From a virus, in the IMG/VR virus record IMGVR_UViG_3300035121_000028, positions 1 through 34,649 of that record: 34,649 nt of DNA; one strand, written 5' to 3'. The notes beneath the pieces were generated by a model, which saw only the letters and a program-made list of their open reading frames with translations, was not told the origin of the DNA and did not search any database. Below, one piece after another: positions 1 to 5,705 of the stretch. The translations under genes were made by a program, and so were the position numbers. Each line of letters starts with the position of its first letter. Within the stretch, counting starts at the first letter, position 1.

Positions 1-127
1 TATCAAATGCGTCATCAAAGTCTATTTTAGCTTTTGAAGCAAGTTCTTTATCTTGTTTGTATTGCTCCCATATTCGGTGAATCATAGATATTGGGGCATT
101 ATCATGAGTATTTATCTCACAACGATC
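1..127. repeat. Terminal direct repeat, left copy
   Basis: These 127 bases are identical to the last 127 bases of the window (34523-34649). A minus-strand gene continues in frame when the ends are joined, so the repeat is most simply the overlap of a circular assembly (127 is a common maximal assembly k-mer) and not a biological terminal redundancy. The circular map length is then 34522 bp. Confidence 0.95.
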
Positions 128-199
128 TGAACAGAACGGACTATCGTAACCTATTCTCACTTCAGAAAAACACGACACACATATATTTTTGTTTTCCAT
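1..199 (-). CDS. Double FCS/YacG-like zinc-finger protein, N-terminal part (continues at 34522)
   Basis: This is the 5' part of a 126-aa gene cut by the window edge; codons 1-66 lie here and the rest runs 34522 to 34341. The start is ATG at 199, with AAAGGAGTT just upstream, much better than the internal ATG at 85. Residues 7-27 form a zinc-knuckle pattern, C7-x2-C10-x12-C23-x3-C27, with the signature PFCSDRC. That signature is typical of treble-clef FCS-type fingers such as YacG, a small DNA gyrase inhibitor. The second half carries a second copy of the finger. It is the first gene of the leftward operon, so it is probably expressed early. A role in binding a host enzyme or DNA is inference; the zinc-finger pattern itself is plain in the sequence. 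Confidence 0.85.
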   Translation of the reverse strand, partial: MENKNICVSCFSEVRIGYDSPFCSDRCEINTHDNAPISMIHRIWEQYKQDKELASKAKIDFDDAFD

Positions 200-222
200 T
201 TTAACTCCTTTAGTTGTATGGA
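200..222 (-). promoter_or_regulatory. Leader and RBS shared with the 1755 gene
   Basis: On the minus strand this reads CCATACAACTAAAGGAGTT (203-221) before the ATG at 199. The same 19 bases precede the rightward gene at 1755 (1733-1751). It includes a strong Shine-Dalgarno, AAAGGAG, and fixes the start of the zinc-finger gene at 199. Confidence 0.75.
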
Positions 223-224
223 AG

Positions 225-270
225 TTGACTTATCTACTACATAGATTATCATAGATATGATTAAAGTCAA
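225..270. promoter_or_regulatory. Overlapping divergent promoters with a 14-bp palindromic operator
   Basis: On the plus strand TTGACT (225-230) is followed after 16 bases by TATCAT (247-252). On the minus strand another TTGACT (270-265) faces it, with GATAAT (250-245) as the likely -10. Between and over both -10 boxes lies the perfect palindrome ATCATAGATATGAT arms (ATCATA at 248-253, TATGAT at 256-261). A dimer bound here would cover both promoters. The tandem helix-turn-helix genes that start at 285 and 586 are the natural candidates for the binding protein. Promoter boxes are imperfect, so the exact start sites are uncertain. Confidence 0.6.
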
Positions 271-284
271 ACAATTTATAACGA

Positions 285-584
285 ATGAGAGAAAGTGTGA
301 AAAAAAAAGATAAACAAAGTTTTTTAAGAAGAGTAATTGATTGGGTTGATAATTATACAAGAATAGAATTATCCAAAATATGTAAGCCAAAACAAGATAA
401 AATTTATATCGATTTAAACTTACTTATTCGCAATTATATTAAAAATAATAATATAGGATATCTTGAGTTAGCAGATAAAATAGGTATAAATCGTGAAACT
501 CTAAGAACATTCATGAAGGAATCAAGAACTCCAAATCCGAAAACATTATTTAAAATACAACAATTCTTTAAAGATAAGAGATAA
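285..584 (+). CDS. Cro/XRE-like helix-turn-helix protein 1
   Basis: 99 aa. The basic N-terminal part (about residues 1-45) is unrecognised. Residues about 47-95 look like an XRE/Cro helix-turn-helix: a hydrophobic first helix, then YLELADKIGINRETLRTFMK as helices 2-3, then a helix ending in LFKIQQFF. The next gene has the same architecture, so the two are diverged paralogs. It faces the leftward zinc-finger operon across a palindromic operator, the usual place for a phage regulator. The start is uncertain: no good RBS precedes ATG 285, and GTG at 297 has a slightly better purine stretch. Function as repressor, Cro or antirepressor cannot be decided from sequence alone. Confidence 0.75.
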   Translation: MRESVKKKDKQSFLRRVIDWVDNYTRIELSKICKPKQDKIYIDLNLLIRNYIKNNNIGYLELADKIGINRETLRTFMKESRTPNPKTLFKIQQFFKDKR

Positions 585-585
585 T

Positions 586-792
586 ATGGAAATCAAATAC
601 GAATCACTAAAAGTAACAGTAGAAGAATACATGAAAGACAATTTATTGACATACAAAAAGATGGCAGAGTTGTTAAAGATTGGACAACATACGCTTATTT
701 CATTTCTTAATGGAAAGCGTACTGCATCGAGAGTTGTTTTATTTAAAATAGAAAAGTTTTTTGAAGAGAATAATGTTGACTTAAAGTTGTAA
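586..792 (+). CDS. Cro-like helix-turn-helix protein 2
   Basis: 68 aa, one base after the stop of the upstream gene, so almost certainly co-translated. Residues 12-60 form a helix-turn-helix with the same spacing as its neighbour: VEEYMKDN, LTYKKMAELLKIGQHTLISF, a turn with NGKRT, and a final helix LFKIEKFF. It is close to the minimal size of a Cro-type DNA-binding protein. It probably regulates the divergent promoters at 225-270, perhaps by competing or dimerising with the upstream protein. A strong terminator follows, so the two HTH genes form a short transcription unit of their own. An antitoxin role is possible but there is no adjacent toxin. Confidence 0.75.
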   Translation: MEIKYESLKVTVEEYMKDNLLTYKKMAELLKIGQHTLISFLNGKRTASRVVLFKIEKFFEENNVDLKL

Positions 793-855
793 CTGATTCA
801 CGCTATTAAGAATCATACAGACCTTTCATCTGCCTCTCTATAGGCACACTACTTT

Positions 856-885
856 CCCTCCACTCCCTCTCAGTGGGGGGTTTTT
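856..885 (+). terminator. Rho-independent terminator after the HTH genes
   Basis: The stem CCCTCCACT (856-864) pairs with AGTGGGGGG (872-880, one G-T wobble) around a 7-base loop, followed by TTTTT at 881-885. It separates the HTH unit from the noncoding region and the accessory operon. Confidence 0.85.
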
Positions 886-1158
886 ATTTGAGTCGTCTAT
901 AAACTGTCGACAACTGATCTTCCATGCAAATATAGACATACGCTACCAGAATTACATGGAGTCTATTGAGGGATCTGCATAGCTATAACAAATCACATTC
1001 AATGTCAACGATTTGAGGGAAAAAGGAAGGGTAGGGATAGTATTAGGGAGTCTTTCTTTCTTCTAATATACAAATACTATAATACTTAGTCATTGTAAGA
1101 CTAGCGATCAATATCAATCTGTATTCAGAACTTTTTTTTAAAGCTATACGAGATTAGT

Positions 1159-1209
1159 AATCGATTGCTTGTAAACAATCTGGAGCAGGTAACTAACAAT
1201 CGATTGCTT
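1159..1209. repeat. Two direct copies of AATCGATTGCTT
   Basis: Exact 12-base repeats at 1159-1170 and 1198-1209, starts 39 bases apart. Each contains the palindrome ATCGAT. The first also begins a small hairpin, GATTG (1163-1167) with CAATC (1176-1180). They could be iterons or paired protein-binding sites. Confidence 0.7.
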
Positions 1210-1234
1210 CTTTCTTTTGTATTTATATTTTCTT

Positions 1235-1283
1235 TCTTCGTATTAGTATTCTCTTCTCTGAGTATTAAGAATTAATACGAAGA
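1235..1283. repeat. 11-bp inverted repeat
   Basis: TCTTCGTATTA (1235-1245) is the reverse complement of TAATACGAAGA (1273-1283), with a 27-base AT-rich spacer. No T-tract follows, so a terminator is unlikely; a binding site or cruciform in the noncoding region is more plausible. Confidence 0.7.
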
Positions 1284-1683
1284 GTGTTCTTAGAAAGATA
1301 TTAGTAGTACTATCTCCTTGTTATATTATATATATACCCTCAAAAAAGTTATCCTACGGAGATGCCACAGAATCATTGATAGCTAGTTTAGTTATAGTTT
1401 TTAAAAATAGAGCTTAAGATTTACCATTTGATTGGATAGTCTTTCTTCAATAGTGATTGAGGCCTTTTGAAACAGGGAACGGGATTGCCTTAAACGGGAA
1501 GGTTGTGAAATTACCCTTTTGATGGAGTCTTAGAATTATTGTGTATGCATCAAATTTCAATTCAGAAGAAAGATTTTTGCTTTCATGATCTGTTGCACCA
1601 AAAGATACCCTTACATTTATTGTAGGTCAAATTTATTCGTATTTTAATTACAGATTAATGACCGTGTTCCGGCGAAGTAAGTG

Positions 1684-1710
1684 TTGACATTTGATGCCAT
1701 CTGTTATAAT
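1684..1710 (+). promoter_or_regulatory. Consensus sigma70-type promoter for the accessory operon
   Basis: A perfect TTGACA (1684-1689) and a perfect TATAAT (1705-1710) are separated by 15 bases, slightly short of the usual 17. The region through the RBS resembles the leftward promoter at 270-200 and shares its 19-base leader. It should transcribe the genes from 1755 to the terminator at 6381. Confidence 0.75.
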
Positions 1711-1732
1711 CTATTAGCAGATCAAGCAACAG

Positions 1733-1751
1733 CCATACAACTAAAGGAGTT
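1733..1751 (+). promoter_or_regulatory. Shared 19-base leader with strong RBS
   Basis: CCATACAACTAAAGGAGTT precedes the ATG at 1755 and recurs, in the opposite orientation, before the leftward gene at 199. The AAAGGAG core is an unusually good Shine-Dalgarno for this genome. Confidence 0.75.
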
Positions 1752-1754
1752 ATA

Positions 1755-2585
1755 ATGGCAACAAACCAAGCGTACAAAGAAGAAATACGTCCAGACATTT
1801 TAGGCATCACTGAGATTAATTTAACGCCATTAGGTCACTGCAATTTGATGATCTATACGGCAGGTACACTTTCAGAAGGTTTAGATGAACTCAGAAAGTT
1901 TATTTCAGTTCGCTCTGATAGCTCATCGTATGAAAGATGGAGCTTTTTAACTAATGCATGTAATGAAGCTTGTAAGAAAAGTAGATTAAGTCCTAGTTGG
2001 AGAAAGTATTACGAGATTAGAGAGAAGTTTTCGATTGATGAAAAAAGTTTTGTTAATAGTTCGTATAAAAATAATACAGCTAATAGCCAACCAAAAGAGC
2101 AAGTTAAGCTTGATGATATAGATCGTAAAGGTAACTTCCAAAAAGCAGTTGATTATGAGAACGCTCGTCCAGAGACAAACAAAGGAACTAATCCATTTTG
2201 GGGACACATGTATGCATCTCAAAAGCAAAAGATGTTTAATAGATTCCCATATCTTGCAGCAATATATCAAAAAGATTGGAACTTTGTTAAAGACATGCGA
2301 TTCAGAGAAGTACTCAACGAAGATGCACAAACACCTGTAGAACACGCAGAAAACATCATCTATGCAATTGAAAAAGATGTTGAGTATGCTAAACGCACAA
2401 AATCTAAGTTAGAAGACTCATATTATTTGAATCCGTTCTGGCAAGGTTTGTCGTTAGATGAGCAAGAAGATTTACTCGTGAAATATCCATGGTATATGAA
2501 TGTACTGTCTAAGCAGTTAAAGAACGCCCCAGAATATTTATTAAGATTATCTCAGCACATAGCCTCAAAAAATAGGGAAACATAA
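1755..2585 (+). CDS. Conserved-looking protein of unknown function with NPFW repeats
   Basis: 276 aa, first gene of the rightward accessory operon, with the best promoter and RBS in the window, so probably abundant soon after infection. I do not recognise a family. The C-terminal half contains an internal repeat: NPFW at 146-149 and again at 226-229, each followed by about 28 residues with matching Q, hydrophobic, [FY]P-[YW] and basic positions (RFPYLAAIYQK near 163-173, KYPWYMNVLSK near 243-253). The region between about 85 and 145 is polar and probably a linker. There is no signal peptide or membrane segment, so it is likely cytoplasmic. The stop overlaps the start of the tiny gene at 2585. 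Confidence 0.85.
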   Translation: MATNQAYKEEIRPDILGITEINLTPLGHCNLMIYTAGTLSEGLDELRKFISVRSDSSSYERWSFLTNACNEACKKSRLSPSWRKYYEIREKFSIDEKSFVNSSYKNNTANSQPKEQVKLDDIDRKGNFQKAVDYENARPETNKGTNPFWGHMYASQKQKMFNRFPYLAAIYQKDWNFVKDMRFREVLNEDAQTPVEHAENIIYAIEKDVEYAKRTKSKLEDSYYLNPFWQGLSLDEQEDLLVKYPWYMNVLSKQLKNAPEYLLRLSQHIASKNRET

Positions 2586-2656
2586 TGTATAAAGTATTGA
2601 TTGTTATAGCAGTGATTTTAATCGGTATAGTTATGAATAAATGTGGAAATAAATAA
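2585..2656 (+). CDS. Tiny single-span membrane protein (23 aa)
   Basis: The ATG overlaps the last base of the upstream TAA, so translation is coupled. The peptide starts MYK and then has about 13 hydrophobic residues (VLIVIAVILIGIV), ending MNKCGNK. It is a minimal membrane peptide, possibly a vestigial lipoprotein because of the Cys after the span. Its stop overlaps the next start. The chain of overlapping starts from here to 3469 is the main evidence that these very short frames are genes. No function can be assigned; a holin-like or accessory membrane role is conceivable. Confidence 0.55.
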   Translation: MYKVLIVIAVILIGIVMNKCGNK

Positions 2657-2832
2657 TGGATGATGAGGATAAAGAACTTATTTTTATAGGGATAATTCTT
2701 TTGTTAATTATGTTAGGAATTGGAGGATGTATAGCAAATGAAAATAAAACTGAGACAATAATAGTAGAAGATGCATACGGTAATGTTGTTAATAAGATAA
2801 TACAACCAAAAAGATATGGTAGATGTCGTTAA
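2656..2832 (+). CDS. Small lipoprotein-like membrane protein A
   Basis: 58 aa. An acidic start (MDDEDKE) is followed by a hydrophobic stretch at 8-24 ending in the lipobox-like GIGGC (21-25). The rest is short and polar: TIIVEDAYGNVVNKI near 34-48. The same pattern, a lipobox then [TS]II[VI]ED-x2-G-x3-NKI, is found in the next gene, so the two are tandem duplicates. It starts on the overlap with the upstream TAA. If lipidated it would sit in the cell envelope; the acidic N-terminus argues for a plain membrane anchor instead. Role unknown. Confidence 0.65.
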   Translation: MDDEDKELIFIGIILLLIMLGIGGCIANENKTETIIVEDAYGNVVNKIIQPKRYGRCR

Positions 2833-2844
2833 TAGGAGTAAATA

Positions 2845-3027
2845 ATGGAACAAAATAACTTGCTAGGATTACTATTGATTTTAGCTGGAGTACTTTGTTT
2901 GTTATCAGCTTGTAGAGATATAATTAATCCATATAGAAGATCAATAATAATAGAAGATGAAAATGGAAGAACTATTAATAAAATAAAGATTCCCAAAAAT
3001 ATAAGTAGACCTACAGGTTTGTTTTAA
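2845..3027 (+). CDS. Small lipoprotein-like membrane protein B
   Basis: 60 aa with RBS AGGAG at 2834-2838. Residues 7-22 are strongly hydrophobic and end in LLSAC, a good lipobox with Cys at position 23. The mature part carries SIIIEDENGRTINKI, matching TIIVEDAYGNVVNKI of the upstream gene, so this is its paralog. The mature tail is only about 37 residues. Small phage lipoproteins include outer-membrane spanins (Rz1-type) and superinfection-exclusion proteins; the sequence does not favour one over the other. There is no Pro-rich tail as in classical Rz1. Confidence 0.75.
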   Translation: MEQNNLLGLLLILAGVLCLLSACRDIINPYRRSIIIEDENGRTINKIKIPKNISRPTGLF

Positions 3028-3045
3028 ATATGCAATAGGATAAAT

Positions 3046-3222
3046 ATGGAACAAAACAATTGGCAAGAATCAGTAGCAGCATTAGTATTCGTTTTTCTTT
3101 TTGTAGCTTTATGGGTAGCAGGTAGTTATTACTTCCATCCAGAAAACAAAAAGAAAAGGCTTCCTAAAGCAGTAGAGAATACAATTATAGTACATGAACC
3201 ATCACCGGTGAAAATGTTATGA
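3046..3222 (+). CDS. Small single-span membrane protein
   Basis: 58 aa; RBS AATAGGA at 3034-3040. It begins MEQNN like the upstream protein, then has a membrane span at about 11-27, a basic patch (NKKKRLP, 34-40) and a short tail with ENTIIVHEP that echoes the II[VI]ED motif of the two upstream proteins. I take it as a third, more diverged member of the same small-protein set, without the lipobox. Its end overlaps the start of the next gene in an ATGA arrangement. The positive charge after the span suggests a cytoplasmic C-terminus, but topology is uncertain. Confidence 0.65.
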   Translation: MEQNNWQESVAALVFVFLFVALWVAGSYYFHPENKKKRLPKAVENTIIVHEPSPVKML

Positions 3223-3377
3223 CAGCGTTTGAATTTGTTTTGATTTGCACATGGCTATCTGTTTTGGTATCAGACAAGATCGATGATATTCATCGCAGCA
3301 AATGGCCTGGATATTTAAAGATCTATAAGCAACAGAAGCTAGAAAAGAAGGCAAAGATTAAAAAGGAAAAAGTATGA
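3219..3377 (+). CDS. Small protein with hydrophobic N-terminus and basic tail (52 aa)
   Basis: The start overlaps the upstream stop (ATGA at 3219-3222) and its own stop overlaps the next start, so it is translationally coupled on both sides. Residues 1-18 are hydrophobic (MTAFEFVLICTWLSVLVS). From residue 36 on it is highly basic (QQKLEKKAKIKKEKV), probably a cytoplasmic helix. No family recognised. The architecture, one short span plus a charged tail, is seen in many small phage membrane proteins, including some holins, but the length and lack of other features leave function open. Confidence 0.6.
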   Translation: MTAFEFVLICTWLSVLVSDKIDDIHRSKWPGYLKIYKQQKLEKKAKIKKEKV

Positions 3378-3472
3378 TTATAAGTCCAACAGTGATGTAC
3401 GTAGCAGGAATAATTTTTAGCTTTATGTTAATGCCAATAATAATGTATTTAATGATTCGGGAAATTAAATGA
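3374..3472 (+). CDS. Tiny membrane protein (32 aa)
   Basis: The start ATGA overlaps the upstream stop and its stop overlaps the ATG at 3469. Almost all of it is hydrophobic (about residues 8-28, rich in Met, Ile and Leu) with a short REIK tail, so a single transmembrane helix. It closes the run of six tiny membrane genes. The coupled overlaps are the chief support. No function assigned. Confidence 0.55.
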   Translation: MIISPTVMYVAGIIFSFMLMPIIMYLMIREIK

Positions 3473-4122
3473 TCAAGCCAGAAATGTTTAACTACAAAGA
3501 TGCTGACTCTTTTTATTCAAAAACTATCAATACTGAATCTGCTAGTGAATACGATTCGTATGTAAGAAATAATGGCGTACGAACTAAATCACTACTTGTT
3601 AAGAAACAAAATAACAATCGTAATCTCATGTATGCGGTAGAAGATATATTATGTCTTGCAGCGTACAATAAAGTCCAAGTAAGTGAAGAACAAAAGAAAT
3701 TCATCATTAACTTATGGGATCAATGTAGGCAATCAGATGATTTCTTTCATAGCTTTTATGATGAGTTTACTAAAGATTACATATTATCAGAGTTTAAAAG
3801 CCAGAAGATAGAATTTGTATCATTTCAGTTATTACAAGCAATAGTTTTTACCCTTATAAGGTTTTTAGATAAAGAAATTAATTGGCCATCAGCAGAAGCA
3901 ACTAACTATACCAATGAATGTAAGTATGCATGTTGTAGTATAACAGCAAATAAAGAAGATAGGCGAAGAGAATATACAGATAGAAAATATAGAAAAGTAG
4001 AAGATGTGCAAAATGAGATAAAGTTTCTAAAGTTGCCAAAACTAATTATAAATCAGCCAGTTAAAGAAGAAAAAATAGAGCTTCTACACAGAATAAAGCG
4101 ATGGATCAACAAATTTATTTAG
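3469..4122 (+). CDS. Unknown protein, 217 aa
   Basis: Starts on an ATGA overlap with the preceding tiny membrane gene; GGGA lies 9 bases upstream. No signal peptide or clear membrane span. The N-terminal 55 residues are polar and Ser/Asn-rich; the middle (about 55-140) looks helical with alternating aromatic and hydrophobic residues; Cys occurs at about 150 and as CC near 154. The C-terminal third is strongly charged and probably helical, ending KRWINKFI. I recognise no family. Its position suggests an early accessory function, perhaps host takeover. Confidence 0.8.
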   Translation: MIKPEMFNYKDADSFYSKTINTESASEYDSYVRNNGVRTKSLLVKKQNNNRNLMYAVEDILCLAAYNKVQVSEEQKKFIINLWDQCRQSDDFFHSFYDEFTKDYILSEFKSQKIEFVSFQLLQAIVFTLIRFLDKEINWPSAEATNYTNECKYACCSITANKEDRRREYTDRKYRKVEDVQNEIKFLKLPKLIINQPVKEEKIELLHRIKRWINKFI

Positions 4123-4176
4123 GGTTTAGTTTAACTTTAAGATTTATTAAGAGCAGTCACTAAATAGGGATGAATA

Positions 4177-4545
4177 ATGGATAAGCACTCGCGATTAGAT
4201 TGCCCTAGCTGGGAAAGAGCAAAGGAAGCATTAGAAAGATATGTAATAAGACAAATTAAAAAATATGGATATGAAGATAGAGATGTATCATTTAAATTAA
4301 CTGATGGTTGTACAGAAATATATATAGATAAAAATAAATGGGATATAAACGTTACATTAAAAAAGTGTTGGGTTAATTTTTGTCATGAATGCGATATGTA
4401 TAAACCTATAGAAATAAACTTTCATTTTTGTATGATTTTAGGCGAATTTTATGAATTAAAGCGCTGGTTTAAATTTGATCATGAAGAAATGAAAATGGAA
4501 ATATCGATGACAGACAAGATCAAATCATTCTTTAAGGGGGAATAA
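4177..4545 (+). CDS. Cys-rich small protein of unknown function, 122 aa
   Basis: RBS AATAGGGA precedes the start; the last base overlaps the next ATG (TAATG). Residues 1-85 include Cys at 9, 45 and then CWVNFCHEC around 68-76 and FHFC near 87, spacing that could hold a metal but does not fit a family I know. The protein is rich in Lys, Glu and aromatic residues and looks soluble. It begins a group of short proteins with similar composition and Cys clusters (4177-6341). Confidence 0.75.
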   Translation: MDKHSRLDCPSWERAKEALERYVIRQIKKYGYEDRDVSFKLTDGCTEIYIDKNKWDINVTLKKCWVNFCHECDMYKPIEINFHFCMILGEFYELKRWFKFDHEEMKMEISMTDKIKSFFKGE

Positions 4546-4883
4546 TGTTCACATATGTAGAAGTAAACTCATCGGGCACTAATAGGAATGCCTATGTTCG
4601 ATTTGTTAAAGAAAAATCAATTATAAAATACAATTACAGAGATATTATTTCATTACTATATATAAATGGAGAAGCCAGAGATCTTAAACCATACATGAGA
4701 GTTGTTGGTTTTCTAAGCGATAAGCCAGAATACAAATGGGTAGATTATTTTGATGATTGTACGCTAATTAATTTATTAGAGAAAACATGTCCAGAAAAAA
4801 CACATCTATTCTTAGATCTTTTAAATAAAATGAATAAATCAATAGAAGAAGGAACTTATAGATGCTCATCTGCTATGGATTAG
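4545..4883 (+). CDS. Unknown small protein, 112 aa, paralog-like to the 5089 gene
   Basis: The start overlaps the upstream stop by one base and GGGGGA lies just before it. The middle has a segment IIKYNYRDIISLLYINGEAR and the end CTLINLLEKTCPEKTHLFLD followed by LLNKMN. The latter resembles YMTIDELLKLFEDVFPEKLD followed by LILNRID in the 5089 gene (LL, PEK and a leucine/asparagine helix in register), so the two may share a C-terminal domain. A distant Bro-N/antirepressor-like fold crossed my mind because of the RDI-x2-LL pattern, but I cannot support it. No membrane segment. Confidence 0.75.
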   Translation: MFTYVEVNSSGTNRNAYVRFVKEKSIIKYNYRDIISLLYINGEARDLKPYMRVVGFLSDKPEYKWVDYFDDCTLINLLEKTCPEKTHLFLDLLNKMNKSIEEGTYRCSSAMD

Positions 4884-4886
4884 ATA

Positions 4887-5081
4887 ATGAATAATCATAC
4901 TTTAAACTGGTTAGGTATTTATGCTTTAGTTTTTTCGACTGTTGGGATACTTACTTATTTATTTAAAGATATGCCCATAAGCAAAAAAATGAAGCCATAC
5001 AAAGAAGAATCTTGTTGCCATTGTTCTAAGCAAAAAGAGAAAAAAGTGATTGTTAGACCTGTTGTAGTTGCGCATAGATAG
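4887..5081 (+). CDS. Small membrane protein with cytoplasmic Cys cluster, 64 aa
   Basis: Starts three bases after the upstream TAG, so coupling by reinitiation is likely; no strong RBS. One membrane span at about residues 8-26 (WLGIYALVFSTVGILTYLF), then a basic stretch and SCCHC at about 42-46, followed by KQKEKKVIVRPVVVAHR. The Cys motif could bind a metal or be a site for lipid or disulphide chemistry. Function unknown; the basic tail suggests that the C-terminus faces the cytoplasm. Confidence 0.65.
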   Translation: MNNHTLNWLGIYALVFSTVGILTYLFKDMPISKKMKPYKEESCCHCSKQKEKKVIVRPVVVAHR

Positions 5082-5088
5082 GAAATAT

Positions 5089-5463
5089 ATGAAATTCAGT
5101 AGAGATATTAAAGAAACAAAAATTAGAATTGATCCACTTTTGGTTATAAACAATATTGAAGTACGATATTTTTATGATAAAGATTCAGTACTGAATTGTA
5201 AGACATATGATTTTTTTTGTTCTCTTTATGGAGGGGAACATATTAATGAATGGAATAAAGTAGATAGATACATGTGCTCTTGTGAGAAGTTTTGTTCGTT
5301 TCATGAGTGTAGATATAAGGGAAATTATATGACTATAGATGAACTTCTCAAGTTATTTGAAGATGTATTTCCTGAAAAACTAGATGATGTAAAGCTTATA
5401 TTAAACAGAATAGATAGTTTAAAAGAGTTTCTAAGAACTAAGGAAACTAATGAGATCAAGTAA
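5089..5463 (+). CDS. Cys-rich unknown protein, 124 aa
   Basis: I prefer ATG 5089 because of the RBS AGGAAAT just upstream; an in-frame ATG at 5068 would lie inside the previous gene. Residues 64-83 hold a dense Cys cluster, MCSCEKFCSFHEC, which could coordinate one or more zinc ions. The C-terminal part (from about 88) is MTIDELLKLFED, then FPEKLDDVKLILNRID, similar to the end of the 4545 product. The next gene overlaps its last 14 bases. No known family recognised. Confidence 0.75.
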   Translation: MKFSRDIKETKIRIDPLLVINNIEVRYFYDKDSVLNCKTYDFFCSLYGGEHINEWNKVDRYMCSCEKFCSFHECRYKGNYMTIDELLKLFEDVFPEKLDDVKLILNRIDSLKEFLRTKETNEIK

Positions 5464-5704
5464 TCAATTATCAGATGAAATGAAAGAATATCTAATAAAG
5501 GTTTCTAAAGAATTTGCTGAGAAAGCAAAAAAAGAAAGCTTTCATGAAAATAAAGTTCCAGACAATATGGAATTTCATGTATTGGTTCTTTCAGGTAAAG
5601 TTTTTATACGATCATCAATATCAAATTATAAATGTGATTGTGAATCATTTAATGAATGTTATAAATGTTTAGTATTTAATTTTGATTTAGAGAAAAAAGG
5701 TTAA
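5450..5704 (+). CDS. Small protein with C-terminal Cys cluster, 84 aa
   Basis: Overlaps the upstream gene by 14 bases and has AAGGAAAC as its RBS. The N-terminal 40 residues look helical and Lys/Glu-rich. The end holds CDCESFNECYKC (about 63-74), another compact Cys group as in the preceding gene. It may be a metal-binding or redox-active mini-protein. No family recognised. Confidence 0.7.
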   Translation: MRSSNQLSDEMKEYLIKVSKEFAEKAKKESFHENKVPDNMEFHVLVLSGKVFIRSSISNYKCDCESFNECYKCLVFNFDLEKKG

Positions 5705-5705
5705 T

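Larger units (their letters stand above)
793..1754. other. Long noncoding region, candidate origin/control region
   Basis: About 960 bases with no convincing gene on either strand. The left end holds the HTH-unit terminator and the right end a consensus promoter. Between them are a repeated AATCGATTGCTT (1159-1170 and 1198-1209), the pyrimidine motif TCTTTCTTC at 1055-1063, 1231-1239 and 1440-1448, an 11-bp inverted repeat (1235-1245 and 1273-1283), and AACGGGA twice near 1478-1500. In a genome otherwise packed with overlapping genes, such a gap with repeats suggests a replication origin, a control region or an unseen RNA. No RNA family was recognised. Confidence 0.6.

Noticed and set aside
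157-390. 77-codon hydrophobic minus-strand frame
   Set aside because: It crosses the divergent promoter region and overlaps both the HTH gene and the zinc-finger gene; no RBS, Phe/Leu-rich composition typical of the antisense of AT-rich coding DNA.
1540-1630. 26-codon frame in the noncoding region (ATG near 1546)
   Set aside because: No RBS, no hydrophobic or other recognisable pattern, and no coupling to a neighbour.
1986-2345. 119-codon minus-strand frame inside the 276-aa gene
   Set aside because: Lies wholly antisense to a well-supported gene with strong promoter and RBS; composition is that of a shadow frame.
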